Below, in pieces: positions 1 to 12,249 of a DNA stretch of 64,000 nucleotides. The stretch spans positions 14,278,001 to 14,342,000 of the forward strand of contig OX291555.1 in NCBI GenBank assembly GCA_946406115.1. The letters are read 5' to 3'. The notes under the pieces are model-generated. The model searched no databases. It worked only from the letters and a program-made list of their open reading frames with translations, and was not told where the DNA came from. The position numbers and the translations under genes are program-made. Every line of letters starts with the position of its first letter. The stretch's first letter is position 1. Source of the DNA: Apoda limacodes (Eukaryota > Arthropoda > Insecta > Lepidoptera > Limacodidae).

Positions 1-1647
1 AAATTTTGTTTTTCAAATATTTCAAATTTTATGATTTCTAACTGTTAAAAGTTACATGAAAATATTTTTTTTTAATTTTTTACCGCGATTGTTTAAATAA
101 TTGTTATAAACAAATGCATTGTTTATAAGATAATCAACAAATTTTTTTTCCTAATCTACTTGTTGATATAAATTATGATTTTTAAGAAAAAAATTATTCC
201 TTAAAAAAATTATTTATTGCTATAAAATGCATTTCTTAATTAACAATCGTTTTTTACCACTAAATATAAATATTAAGGAACCATTTTTTCTCTAAAAATC
301 ATAAATTCTATTGTTCTTAAATATTCTGGAAAAAAAAATTTTTTTTTTTCATTTTTTATTTGTTTATTTAATAAACAATTTGTTATAAACAAATGGATTT
401 TCTTACTTTATTTTTTTTTTAATTCGTAATTTAATTATAAAAACAGCTATGTATTATTTTTTATGAAAAACTTTTTTTATCTATTTTTTATATAACTTTT
501 AATATTTTTATGTCCTAAAATTTGCCTTTTTATCTCGCTCTTTTTCTTTTATAATTGGTATAACTTTTAAACTATTATATATACGACAATTATACTTCAA
601 GTCGTTTTTATTCACTATAAATTAATGAACAATTTAAGCTTTTAACTTCAGCTCTAGCTCTATTATTTATGTTAATTATTGACAATTGTTTATAAAAAAT
701 AAACCGAAAATTTTTTTTCTTGTTTTTCTATTCCAAAACGTGGTTAAATGTTCATAAATTTATAATTATGAGCCTTTGATGACTTGCATTTTACTAATTT
801 GCTGTTATTAAAAATTGATTACAATCGTATTTGCATAGACTTTTCCCGAAAAATTTTAAAACTTTTCCATTATGTTAATTACATTTTAACGAGTGTTCTT
901 TTATCAATCTTTCCATACTAAGATTATTTTAGAATTTTTTCGGTTTATTTTTTATAAACAATTGTCAATAATTAACATAAATAATAGAGCTAGAGCTGAA
1001 GTTAAAAGCTTAAATTGTTCATTAATTTATAGTGAATAAAAACGACTTGAAGTATAATTGTCGTATATATAATAGTTTAAAAGTTATACCAATTATAAAA
1101 GAAAAAGAGCGAGATAAAAAGGCAAATTTTAGGACATAAAAATATTAAAAGTTATATAAAAAATAGATAAAAAAAATTTTTCATAAAAAATAATACATAG
1201 CTGTTTTTATAATTAAATTACGAATTAAAAAAAAAATAAAGTAAGAAAATCCATTTGTTTATAACAAATTGTTTATTAAATAAACAAATAAAAAATGAAA
1301 AAAAAAAATTTTTTTTTCCAGAATATTTAAGAACAATAGAATTTATGATTTTTAGAGAAAAAATGGTTCCTTAATATTTATATTTAGTGGTAAAAAACGA
1401 TTGTTAATTAAGAAATGCATTTTATAGCAATAAATAATTTTTTTTAAGGAATAATTTTTTTCTTAAAAATCATAATTTATATCAACAAGTAGATTAGGAA
1501 AAAAAATTTGTTGATTATCTTATAAACAATGCATTTGTTTATAACAATTATTTAAACAATCGCGGTAAAAAATTAAAAAAAAATATTTTCATGTAACTTT
1601 TAACAGTTAGAAATCATAAAATTTGAAATATTTGAAAAACAAAATTT
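1..1647. repeat. Giant palindrome (inverted repeat with ~710-bp arms)
   Basis: The left arm 1-710 is the near-perfect reverse complement of 937-1647. The pairing runs from 1/1647 inward to 710/937, with one small length difference in an A/T run. A spacer of about 226 bp (711-936) is unrelated to either arm. The arm may continue left of the window, so its outer end is unknown; on the right, sequence after 1647 changes to unique AT-rich DNA. No open reading frame of note. It could be a foldback-type transposon or a recent inverted duplication. It lies in the intron 3' of exon C, so pre-mRNA from the minus strand would contain a very long hairpin. Confidence 0.9.
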
Positions 1648-3968
1648 TTTTAATAACTTTTATGCAGTTTTTAATTTTTTTATGTTTTCGATTGTTAATA
1701 AAAAAGTGGAAAATTAACATTTTTAATTTTTTCCAACGGGGATCTATTTTAATGCCTTTTAAGAATAACTCCACGAAGTGAAAAAAATCCTAGGGTTGTA
1801 GTTTAATAATAATCAGGTTTTTTCTGTTAACATTCTATTCAGAAAAAGTAGTTAATTAACTAATGCATAACTAATGGAAAAATGGGGATAAAAATTTTTC
1901 GCCTACGGATTATTGTTCATTTATATATCCCAATAGTACTAAATTTTTTTTATTCCTTAATATTCATATTTAATATATTAAAATGATTTTTATTGTTACC
2001 GTGTCCGAATGACAAATCGCGAGCGGAAGCCAGACTACCCGCTTTTAGCGCTATTTTCAGGGCTCCGTAAAAATTATAAATATTAAAGATACAGTTCCGG
2101 GAGGTAGGACTTTTTTTTTAGGAAATTTCCTCCTCTTTTCAGATCTTTTTTCAAATTTCGAATATCTTTGATAGTTTTTGAGATATTCAAAAAAAAACAA
2201 ACACCTACTTTTTTTTTTTTTAAATTGTTAATAACTTTTGCAATTTTCATCGGCCCCTTTTGGAACTTTTTCTTAAACTTTCTACATAATATTCCGAATC
2301 GAATGACACCTTGATCGTAATTTTCGGAGACTATACAAAAATTTCACCCAAAAAGGTAAATGTTGACCAGACTATTATTGTAGAACACCGTCCGAATAGT
2401 GGTGAAGACGTACAAATGTGGCCGAACGAAATTGTTTCAAAAACTATGTATATATATCCACAGTAACTTTGTTGAGATTACACATTTCGACAAAGATCAA
2501 AAATGGCACGTACCTTTCTACACATAATAAAAAAAAATCTAATATAAACAATAGGTATATATATATGTACAGTTTATGTACCATCAATCATTGTCTATGC
2601 TGCTAGGCGTAGATCTTCCATTATCTCTTTTATCATGAGAATCCCATGTATAGATAAGCTTCTCTTTTTATCTCATTTATCACTCGTTCAATTAATTCGA
2701 AGATCGTATAATAGTATAAAGTACAATGTAAGTAATGTTTACGAAGTGTAAAATTGACCTGTGTTTAAAAGTAAAGTATTAAAATGTTTATATATCGTAG
2801 TACACATTGTAATGTCATAACATCGAGAAACATCAATTGCATGCAGTCATGAAAACAACTGGTTTAAATTCTAGCATGCATACTAAGTTTTTTTTTTTGC
2901 ATATATGTACATGTATAAAACTAACTTAAAGACCACTGATATTTTAAATTTATCACAATTTTTACATTTGTGATTTACATATTTATAATTTGTAAAATTC
3001 AATCGTTATTTAAGTGCCAAAATTGTCATAAATATATTCATATTACTAAAGAAAACGAATAATCTTCTAAATGATAAAGGACATTGGCCAAATATGTTTA
3101 ATGTTGATTGGTTGGTTAAGGTCCTGTAGTTCTTTATTAATGTCCAAACAAGAAAACAATATCGTATAAAATTACCAACTTTCAAAAAATAAAATAAATA
3201 TTTTAAAGTGAATTTTTCCAGTTTTAGAATGGAATAGCTTTAAGAATTTATTTACGATTAAAAGAATACCTAAAAACACAATTTTTTTATGAAAAAAATA
3301 CCAAATTAAATTCATGATGTTGATAAAAATCATTTCTTCGACAAAATTGGCGTAAGAATATCAAACGAATTTTCTAAGAAATCTCGTATTGCTTAATGAA
3401 ATACGAATCCAGACAAATTGATATTGCTTATTCAAAGGACATTTCCAATTACAGTTTATCAATATTACATTTCTCGATAATAATTAAAAAAGGGAAAATC
3501 TAAAGAAAACACAATTTTGTCTGATTTGTTTTCTTTTTATTAGTATAAATCAATTTATGATATTAATCTAAAATAAACAAATGACAATTTTCAATACAAA
3601 TGACCCAATGACGTCATAACACCACGGTCTATAAATTTTAATCTAAAATAATTTAACTTGAACCAACTCCAGCAGAGCAAGGTTTTTTTGCAGTTGTACG
3701 TCAGCTGCCAATGTCAAATTTTAACTACCGGTACATACGAGTTAATATGGAAAAAACCATCTTACACTAATCCGTGGATTCTTATGGTCGTCCATACCGA
3801 CAGCTACCATAGAGTGTAAGAAATTCGAACTTCTAGATATTGAAAAAAGAAGTACAAAATGAAAGTCCTTTTTGCACGACTACGGAGAATGGCGATGGAG
3901 CCTCACCAAAAGCGGGATTTTATTGAATATCATAAACTGATTTACACGTCAAAACTATTCAATATATC
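1648..3968. other. AT-rich intronic sequence, no recognisable feature
   Basis: Homopolymer-rich sequence containing no reading frame of interest and no repeat family I can name. It is presumably part of the hnRNP L intron downstream of exon C. Confidence 0.6.
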
Positions 3969-3975
3969 CACTTAC

Positions 3976-4027
3976 GTGTGTAGTCCCAGCTGTCTTGGTC
4001 GTTTTTGAACACGTTCAGTCTTTCGGG
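3976..4027 (-). CDS. sm: hnRNP L / smooth exon C (post-RRM2 linker)
   Basis: Internal coding exon of 52 bp, reading PERLNVFKNDQDSWDYT plus one base of the next codon. In hnRNP L this segment directly follows RRM2 (family pattern K-P-x-x-L-N-V-[FY]-K-N-D-x-x-x-W-D-Y-T). It therefore joins exon B in frame (..FAK|PERL..). The acceptor is gttttgttacag (phase 0) and the donor is CACAC|gtaagtgg (phase 1), both U2-type. The next exon downstream should begin by completing a codon starting with C. I did not recognise it between 1 and 3975, so the gene probably continues beyond the left edge. Confidence 0.93.
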
Positions 4028-4474
4028 CTGTAACAAAACACAATTCATTAAAAAAAAATATAAACATAAATAATAAATGTCGCACGTAACGTAACACATC
4101 ACGTAGTGTTGCGTGAAGGGTTTGCAACATTTTTGAATGAAATAGAGTATATTTGGGTTAAAAAGGCAACAGATATAAAAGAGTATTATTTATTTAAATT
4201 TTTGGAATAACTTATTTTTGCACGTTTTGCGTCACATCACTTCTGTCGTCTGTCACGTCAAATGTTGTGACAAAGTTCAGATGTGTGTGTACCGAAAAAT
4301 ATGACAGTATATTACGATGATGATTGCTACTACTAACCAACCAAGTCATACACCCTTGTCAATACTGAAAAGTCACAGTATACGTAAATAGAGTATTTAA
4401 GCGTACTCTATTAGTGTTATAGATTATAAAGTACACCTACATAAAATAGACTACATTACTCTGTTTTAGAGAAC

Positions 4475-4547
4475 GTTTGGTAACCCTAGTTGCGTGTGAC
4501 ATTACAAAGAATGTTTGTAATGTCACACGCAACTAGGGTTACCAAAC
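4475..4547. repeat. Perfect 34-bp hairpin with 5-nt loop
   Basis: 4475-4508 and 4514-4547 are exact reverse complements (arm begins GTTTGGTAACCCTAGTTGCG), separated by the loop GAATG. The size and perfection fit a tiny foldback element or a small-RNA hairpin. It lies about 450 bp upstream, in gene sense, of exon C. Confidence 0.9.
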
Positions 4548-4614
4548 CTACAACTAACAACACTAAAAAATTTATAGCTAGTCTAGTCATGACAGCACCC
4601 AGTGGTTTATAGAA

Positions 4615-4695
4615 GGGAGTTAGAGTTGGCAACACGCAAGTATGCCTGGTAGAACTCGATGACCGTATGCTTGCTTGCCACCTTAGCGGGTAAAA
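4615..4695 (+). mobile_element. LINE 3' tail fragment (same family as 29372-31243)
   Basis: Contains GTTGGCAACACGCAAGT and CGTATGCTTGCTTGCCACC, matching the last coding bases and short 3' UTR of the Jockey/CR1-type LINE at 29372-31243, with internal deletions. Confidence 0.65.
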
Positions 4696-5184
4696 CATTT
4701 ATCATCCTGTGTCATAAAGATCATAGTAAGTCATACATGGAAGAAAAAAACAATAGTGCGTCTCCATAGTCAGAATTCTGGCTACGGGACACTTTTCAAG
4801 GCGTGGTGTCTTAACAGTTATTTGTTTTATACAAACTTTTATATTAAGTCTGTCGATAAATCATCAAAATTCCTAGTTCTGTGCCAACATAGTTTTCTAA
4901 GAACAACAACTTATTCTATATTTCTGCAGCTTCCGCAGAAGACAGGTTAATCATACATTTGGCAAGTGCATCTCTTCCTGTCGCCAAACACTTGATTTAT
5001 GTAAAGCTATGAAGTAAAGAACTGCTCAGTTTTCCGTTTGTAGTAGTAGTTACCAATTTGGTAACAAAAACTATAAAATAAAGGAAAAACCAATAAAGGT
5101 ACATACAGTACAAAACATAATTGAGAGAAAATATCATGCTTATCCATAAGGTGCTAATGAATTATTAACCAGCCTTATACGTCC

Positions 5185-5290
5185 CTACTGACTGTTGGGG
5201 TACGGCCTACCCTAGAAGGCGATTAGGGCTACAGTCCATCACGCGGGCTGAGTGCTGATTGTGGACCTCACATACATCCCAACTAGTCCC
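5185..5290 (-). mobile_element. tRNA-derived SINE, 3' body fragment
   Basis: The plus strand reads CTGTTGGGGTACGGCC..GATTAGGGCT..GTCCATCACGCGGGCTGAGTG. This is the reverse complement of the common lepidopteran SINE body (..GGACTATGGCCTAA..GCCCAGCAGTGGG..). It may belong to the same insertion as the head at 6437-6650, split by about 1.15 kb of foreign sequence. Confidence 0.55.
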
Positions 5291-6436
5291 AACTAATAAA
5301 AGAAAATCTTATAACACAAAAGAGTGATATCAAAGTCATATAGAAGTAACGCTTGTGACTGCTGGTCATATATATGTATTTCTTAAAGCGTTTGAGCTGT
5401 ATAATGCTTAAAATTGTGACATTAACCTATCATATAAACGTTTACTCTGCCACTTTGTATAACGCCTATAGCACTCTTGTAAATAGGCACTCACAACAGA
5501 CGTTATCGAGATACTATGTTGTATATAAGGCTTTCAAGGTACCGTTATGAAGCGAATCCATACTATTATGGCTCCTAAATAACTAATATAACACTGGTGT
5601 TTAAATAGTCACTATCACTGCTAAACCGTGATACAGCAGCTCCCGTTATAATGAATTTACAACAATTTTGCGTTAAAACCGCTCCCGTTGACAACTGCTT
5701 TGACATCGTCCTAATTGGACCTTAATTAACACTTAAAAGGCTTCACTGTGATATCTTTACAGGACCTAAAATTTATTATGGCTGCGAGATGTTGTTAATC
5801 GGCTGTATATGAGGAACCGCAACTCTATACAGTTATATATCAAAGTCTTAAAAATATTAACTAATTAATTTATTTTTATTTGCCTAAATATTAATGAATT
5901 AACGAGGGGCATGCAAAAAACACCATTAATATACTACTAGAATATCAATAAAAATGCAAGCGCAAGTGATATTGAACTATTTATTACAATACTATCGCTC
6001 GTTACACAATACAGAAGCATTAACATTAAACACATAATAACTTATCAATTATTTTTGTCACCAAACTTCAAAATTTATAGATGGCCGACAAAACAGTAAT
6101 TGAATTTGTCATAGGAAGGAATAGCAATCACTACTTTAACACTCAATGGTTGTATATCAGTGTTCGCGTGGCCGTTTTGTCACTTCATAGTGATACCAGT
6201 GTTTAAAATTCCCTAATATATTACCAAAAAGTCACAAAGAACAACGCATATATGACAAATATGTATCTAATTAGCCCCAAGCGGAGCTGCAATACAATGA
6301 CTATATCACCTAAACGTTCTAAATCAGGGGCCCTTTCCGCGTTGTACAAACGTTTCTAATATTCTAATATGACCAATCATGAACACCATTTTGCATCCCA
6401 GGAAACGTTCCTATAACCGATATACAGCTAAGATTT

Positions 6437-6650
6437 GCTATTTGGGATACGTCCTTTATTGACGTATGTAGGTTTCCTCACGATGTTTCCTCTACCGAAA
6501 AGCCAGTGGAGTAAATAATTACTAATTAACTATTATATAACTAACTTGAGAAATGAGGAAAAATACTCATTGGGGCACGACGGGGCTAGAACCTCCGATC
6601 CACAGAAAGCAAGGGAAATCGAATCTCCTAAGCAACCACGGACTATCGAC
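6437..6650 (-). mobile_element. tRNA-derived SINE, 5' head and centre
   Basis: On the minus strand a tRNA-like region (A-box-like TGGTTGCTTAGGAG, B-box-like GGAGGTTCTAGCCCC) is followed by AGAGGAAACATCGTGAGGAA (6501-6480), a hallmark of lepidopteran SINEs. A reading frame crossing it on the plus strand (6553-6939) is a chance frame. Confidence 0.6.
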
Positions 6651-7467
6651 AATAATTTTAAGATTATTTCCTAAGACAGTTTACGAAAGTTTGTATATCT
6701 CACTCTTGGAAGAAAGGGTTCCGTACAAATATGGCGTCCGATATTTTAAATACAGTAAAATGGCCACTGCATCCGTGAGCACCTACTTATGTTACTATAG
6801 GGCTACTACGTACAGTCAGCATTGCATTCGCATCCTAATATATTGTTTTCGGTTGTCTGCACGCCGCTGCGGCCGTTCTTGGCAAAGAACAAACTGCTTT
6901 CGTGCCAACTACTCTTTGGTGTTTTTTATGAGGCACTAGCTCTTGCTTGCAGTTTCGCTCCCAAATAGAAACAGTCGTATTTTAGAGGTTAGGAAATAGA
7001 AGGTGTTGTAGGAGAAGGTGAAAAGTTCTGATTCCGGGACGCGTATAGGGATAACTACTACGGTAAATCAGATTTAAGTTAAAGCAAAGGGTTAAGATTA
7101 CCTAACAGAGACCACTTTTCTGTATAGCCTAAGTCATCAGTGACAGCAACATACACCGGTTGTAGAATTTCAACATTAGGAATGTGGGTATTTTGGACGA
7201 AAAGATGTTACGTTCTTTCCCGAAGTTGGACTTACGTTTCTAAACTTCTCTCCCTAGATAAGTAAATCTATCTATTAACATCTGTAAGAAAATTACTTCC
7301 AACAACAATCAGTGGGGACGGAACATGAACATTGAACATGACTTTCGTTTCATCCATATTCATTTTCACTTAAGCTTACTTCTTGAGTGCAGGAAACCTT
7401 CCTGAGGTCTTAGAGTACAGAACATTGAGAATACTCTTGCATGGTTGCTTGCGTTAGCCGCCGTACG

Positions 7468-7555
7468 TCCCCAGTACAGGGGCATAGGTCCCTTCTTAGA
7501 GAAAGGAGGCTAAGGTCATAGTCTACTACGCTAATTTAGTGAAGATTGGCGGAAG
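7468..7555 (-). mobile_element. SINE body fragment
   Basis: Plus-strand CCCCAGTACAGGGGCATAGG..GAGGCTAAGGTCATAGTC resembles the reverse complement of the same SINE body seen at 5185-5290. Decayed. Confidence 0.45.
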
Positions 7556-8354
7556 CTGTCGGGACGGCGACTCTTCTGTTTAAGAGTTTTAAAGCCGCAA
7601 ATAAAGCCTTCTTTTGACAACAGAGAAAAACACAGTGATATAACGTGCCCTCCGAACCTAGAAAAGTGTGCAAATAAAGCGGTTACTCATCCAGTAACTG
7701 ACCACGCTCGACGTTGTTTAACTTTACATACCAACCAGTTGGGTACGCATATATAAATATAATATGAGCTATTTTACCGAACAGTTGGTTTACATAATTA
7801 TGGGCTACCCTAAAACGACAACCATTTTTTTCATATTGTTCAGATTAAAAACCAAAAATACAATGACGTATTTTGCACCACAATTTTTAAAAGATTGAAG
7901 ATTTATTATAAAGTGAAGCAACTTCCTGAAGCATCTGTGATATGCGTATCATATATATAAGACTGATCGTCCATAAACTTATAGCCCTGGTTAAAAGTAC
8001 TCATGCTGCCAAAGGTTTACTTAAAGCTACATTATAGAACAAGGAAATAGCACCGGGGGGTGATACGGACTGGAGATTGACCGGAAGTTGGGCCGACATG
8101 TTTGCGGGACGCCGGGAAAGCATTTCCGTCTCTGATGCATTGACCACATATCGTGTTCCACAGAAAACTTTAACGCGTACATAAACTTTGTTTATCAGTA
8201 TTTTACCTTTTCAATATTCCTTCAAATTATTGTTCAAAGGAAAAAGATAAGTATTTATATAAATATATATATATATATCTCTTACAATTCTTTTTCTATA
8301 AAATATTTTAGGTTAATAATTTTAACAAAAAGTGGATCTTTTATGTATTGTCAA

Positions 8355-8481
8355 GTTGTTTTAACTTCTCTTGAGAAGTTATTGGAATAGGTCCGAAAAT
8401 CGAAATCGAAAATTTTGTGTTTTCTTTACGTTTCAAGACTTGGAGAATAATTTGCAATCATTTTTAGAGTGATGTCTGCGC

Positions 8482-8518
<37 letters not shown>

Positions 8519-8836
8519 TATGTATGTATGTATGTAGACATATTTTGGCTTTCAATTCCTCAATAACTACTGGACCGAATCGCTCTGATGACATATCAAT
8601 CGATACGCCACGTCATGACTCAGATCTGAAAGGAGTCTGAAAAAAATCGGTCCAGCGGTTCGTTTTTTATCCGTAAAAAACTGACTTTTTTATGCACGGA
8701 ACATAAATTTCATGTATCGAGGGGTAGTAAAGGGTTTTCGTGGGTGCTGATTTCGAATTTTTTGGCGGCAAAAATGGCGGATCCAATATGACGTAATTTT
8801 TTTTTGTAAAAGAATTTTTCTCAAGAGAAGTTGCAT
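8355..8836 (+). mobile_element. MITE-like element with ACTTCTCTTGAGAA termini
   Basis: The ends carry the 14-bp inverted repeat ACTTCTCTTGAGAA (left about 8356) and TTCTCAAGAGAAGT (right about 8833). The interior includes a CG/TG dinucleotide run and TATG repeats (8477-8536), and GGACCGAATCGCTC..GGTCCAGCGGTTCG. Copies of the family occur inverted at 28440-28712 and 60390-60590. No coding capacity seen. Confidence 0.6.
8477..8536. repeat. (CG)n(TG)n(TATG)n microsatellite
   Basis: A compound simple repeat inside the MITE-like element: GCGCGCG, then about 19 TG units, then TATG units. Confidence 0.95.
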
Positions 8837-9491
8837 GCACGGTACTTGTTGCCGAACCAATTTTATTATTTCATATAAGTACTAGACGCTCAAAAGTACT
8901 TAGACGCGTACTTTGTAAATATTTAAACGCTAAACACTACTAAACTAATTAAACCTTTGTATTCTAAATTAATTCCGTTAAAATTCGAAACCAGACAAAC
9001 GTTGACATAGTCAATTCATTATTTAATTAAAAAAGTAGGCCAATAAAATTTACGATACTAATAAAATAAAGAGTAACAAGGTAATTCGGGGAAAAGTAAA
9101 CACCCGCCGCGGCCCTCGCAAAAATTAATTATCAATAAAACGATCACAATGCGTTTCATTTAAACTTCACAATTAATTTTATTTATAATGAAAAAACAAT
9201 TTTAAATTATTGCGCTATTAAAGAAACCATTGAACTAATAATTAATATTGACAATAATAGACAATAATGATTGACAATAATTTTTGTTAGACATTCTGTA
9301 ATTTCTACAGCTAGCGATTGGGCGTAGCAGAATTTGAACCATGCATTTTTAAACAGGCAAAAAAAAATTAGGTTATTTTGTCATGTCGATGAATGAATAT
9401 GAAAACTCATGAATTTAGTTAAAATCTGGCTGTAATAAATATAGTTGCAACGAAAACAAAGTTGAAGATGTACCTAATTTAAAACTAAAAA

Positions 9492-9687
9492 TCCTACTAA
9501 TATTATAAATGTGAAAGTTTGGTATTTGTTATAAAGTTCTCGCGAGAATACCTTAAGCTGAACATAAACGAACTATTGCTACAGCTGTAGCTTGCTATAG
9601 CAAACTTCTTAAGTTTTTAGGAGGTAATTAACTAGTTCAACGACGATAGCCAAATTTAGGGCGCGCAAAACCGCTGGCAAAGACTAG
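9492..9687 (+). mobile_element. Non-autonomous Helitron-like element
   Basis: Begins TCCTACTAATATTATAAAT and ends CCGCTGGCAAAGACTAG, flanked by A on the left and T on the right. That is the Helitron signature: 5' TC, a short GC-rich 3' hairpin region, terminal CTAG, insertion between A and T. Length 196 bp, with no Rep/helicase coding. It is one of a family with further copies in this window. Confidence 0.7.
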
Positions 9688-10176
9688 TATTTAATATAGG
9701 CACACCTTTCATAAATTTTTTCTCCTTATTACTTCTAAGTAATGCACAAAATAACAAGATTTACTGAATTTGATGAGAAACGAGGGCACTGTTACGTTAA
9801 ATAAAATTGCAAAAGATTTATTTAATTATACGACTTTTCGAACTTATTTTAGCGCTGAATATAATAAATAATAAAATTACCGAAGTTATTGTGTACGCCC
9901 AAGGTAAAGTATTAATAAATTTTAGAATAGACTTGTAATGGTATAAAATTTTGAAAATGTTTAGTTATCAAGTGTATGTTTACTGAGATTAAAACCAGAG
10001 AAGTACAGAAGCATTTTTCTCAATACTATTTAAAACAAAAAAATGTGTATAAGCGCAAAAGATGTAAAAGTATTATTGTTGTGATAGAAAGTACCTACGT
10101 ATGTCAACAGATACTTAAAGAGATAATCACAATATTCTTTGACATTTTTACATATACTAGATACATACCTATATTT

Positions 10177-10390
10177 ACACCGATATTATAAAGAGGTAAA
10201 ATTTTTAGTTTAAATATAGGAGGTATCTTTTTACATCTACATTAATATCAAAAAGATGTAAAATTTGTAAGTTAGGATATAGAAGGTCTGTAACTTCCTT
10301 TTTATATATACTCAATATATCTACACTCATATTATAAAGGGGTAAGGTAAGTTGTAAGTTTGGCTATAGGAGGTCTGTAATCCCCAAAAC
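10177..10390 (+). repeat. Degenerate three-copy tandem repeat
   Basis: Three units of roughly 60-85 bp share ATTATAAAGaGGTAA.. and ..TATAGGAGGTCTGTAA.. (starts near 10183, 10244 and 10331). Non-coding. Probably a local duplication within a dispersed repeat. Confidence 0.6.
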
Positions 10391-10852
10391 TACTCACCAG
10401 ATTTCGAAAATTCGCTAATATTTAGAATGAACTTTCAGGGTGGACTTAGGCTATAATTTATTTCAAACAGGCTATAAATGTTTAAATTCAAAATATCCAT
10501 ATTTGTGAGTTAAGTTGGCAGAAAAAACGTACTTTGTCTTAACATTGCAATGAACCAATAACGGTAAGATCCGATTTTTGGCGCATTAATAGCCGAAGAA
10601 TTTTCATTCCGATCACGAGTTCCCACGAAAATCATTTTTCTGCAAAACATTATTCCTAACGTTGTACCGTGCTTACAATATATTTTTTGACAAGTATATA
10701 ATTATATAATATATGTAAATGAATAAAAACGAATAGGTATTGTTGGTAGTCCTGTCCATATTTTATCTATAGTTAAAACTTTTGACTTTAAGGAAAATTA
10801 AAAATATTAATTATGATGTAATCTTATCTTGAGCTAGATTTAATAAAACTTA

Positions 10853-11818
10853 ACCGGCCAAGTGCGAGTCGGACTCGCGCACGAAGGGTTTCGTGCCATT
10901 ATCGATAAAAACGGCAAAAAAATCACGATTGTTGTATGTAACCCCCCTTAAATATTTGTTTTATTTTAATTTGATTATTTATTTTTAAAGTGAATAAATA
11001 ACTTAGTATTTTGTGAATATTTCAAGCGTCTACCTGTTGCGGTTATTAATATCGAGCAAAAAAATTAATTTATTATAATTTTTATTTTATTTTGTTTTTT
11101 AGTATTTTTTGTTATAGCGGCAACAGAAATACATCATCTGTGAAAATTTCAGCTGTGTATCACGGTTCATAAGATATAGCCTGGTGACAGACGGACAGCG
11201 AAGTCTCAGTAATACACGGTAAAAAGATATCAGTAGAGCCAAGCGAATATCGTTTCACATATGCACCAACGAATATTTGCTTCATCCAAGATATTATTTC
11301 TCTTAAATATTTAAAATAATATGAAGTTAACACAAGATCAAATTTCTTTGAACCAGTAAATAAAACTCTATCAGTTTGAGACAATATTTAATTCATTGAA
11401 GAAGAATATGCTTCTTTATTTAAAACACTTAGTTTTCTTGAGCGTAGAACTTTGTGTGTATTACACGGAAGAAATTTTAAGTTTACACAAGAGAATAGTC
11501 CTCTTAACTTAACTACGGCACCTTCTAAATTAATAACATTATATTTTAGTTTAAAACAAAAAAAAAATCGGTCCAAAATTACATAGTTATCCGTCAAGAT
11601 TTTATATTTTTTTTTTGAATAGTCCTACGCCTCTATTCTGGAGGCTTGGGCCATATAGAGAGTCAGGACTACCGCACTGACATAGTGTGTCTTGGCGGAC
11701 ATTTGTCGAGCTAGTCCCCTACTGCAGGGGCACTATTTTGGTGGAATAGAACTAGGAAACTCTTTTTTTTTCGTGTAGAGTCCCGTTTGTACCCTTTAGG
11801 TACGGAACCCTAAAAATT
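10853..11818 (+). repeat. Lepidoptera-type GTGCGAGTCGGACTCGCGC repeat, interrupted
   Basis: The left part 10853-11212 runs from GGCCAAGTGCGAGTCGGACT through the ACAGAAATACATCATCTGTG motif to GAAGTCTCAGTAA. The right part 11778-11818 resumes with GAGTCCCGTTTGTACCC and ends TACGGAACCCTAAAAA. The two halves are separated by the insertion 11215-11775. The family is widespread in moths and butterflies; I do not assign it to a transposon class. Confidence 0.75.
11215..11775. mobile_element. Nested TA-flanked insertion with short TIRs
   Basis: 561 bp inserted inside the repeat at 10853-11818. Ends are CACGGTAAAAAG and CTTTTTTTTTTCGTG (imperfect inverted repeat). A TA dinucleotide lies on each side (11213-11214, 11776-11777), consistent with Tc1/mariner-like target duplication. 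Weak minus-strand frames (11160-11384, 11388-11597) show no transposase motif I recognise. Confidence 0.65.
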
Positions 11819-12249
11819 GAAGTTTCATCAGTTCACGATGAAAACATAACTCTTTGTGGTCGCGTAAAAACGGGTCCCTTTCAAATAAAAACAAACGAGG
11901 ACAAAGGAAATAGAGGAGCATTGTTGTCGGTACTACGGTGAACCATGAACGGTGAAAGGTCCGTTCCGAAACATTGACTTTTGAAATGAAGGATTATAGG
12001 ATAAGCGGGGGATTAACTACACTATGGATAGAATAGAACCCGGATTAAGAAATGTGATTTTGTCCAACAGAATTAGTAATTTTTAATTGTAGATATTAGA
12101 GGTTTACAAAAGTGAACTAATCGATTAATCGGTGTGTGAAGCAAATTATGAGTATCGCAAATTATTCAAGCGTCGTTTGACCAATCTTAAACCAGGTCTA
12201 TATTACAGATAAATTATTTTTAAATTTTTTGTTATATGGAAAGGTACTC

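Noticed and set aside
6553..6939. 128-codon plus-strand frame
   Set aside because: It starts inside the reverse complement of a tRNA-derived SINE and shows no domain.
8461..8536. TG/TATG run as a regulatory Z-DNA element
   Set aside because: It is part of a multicopy MITE-like family; no evidence for a regulatory role.
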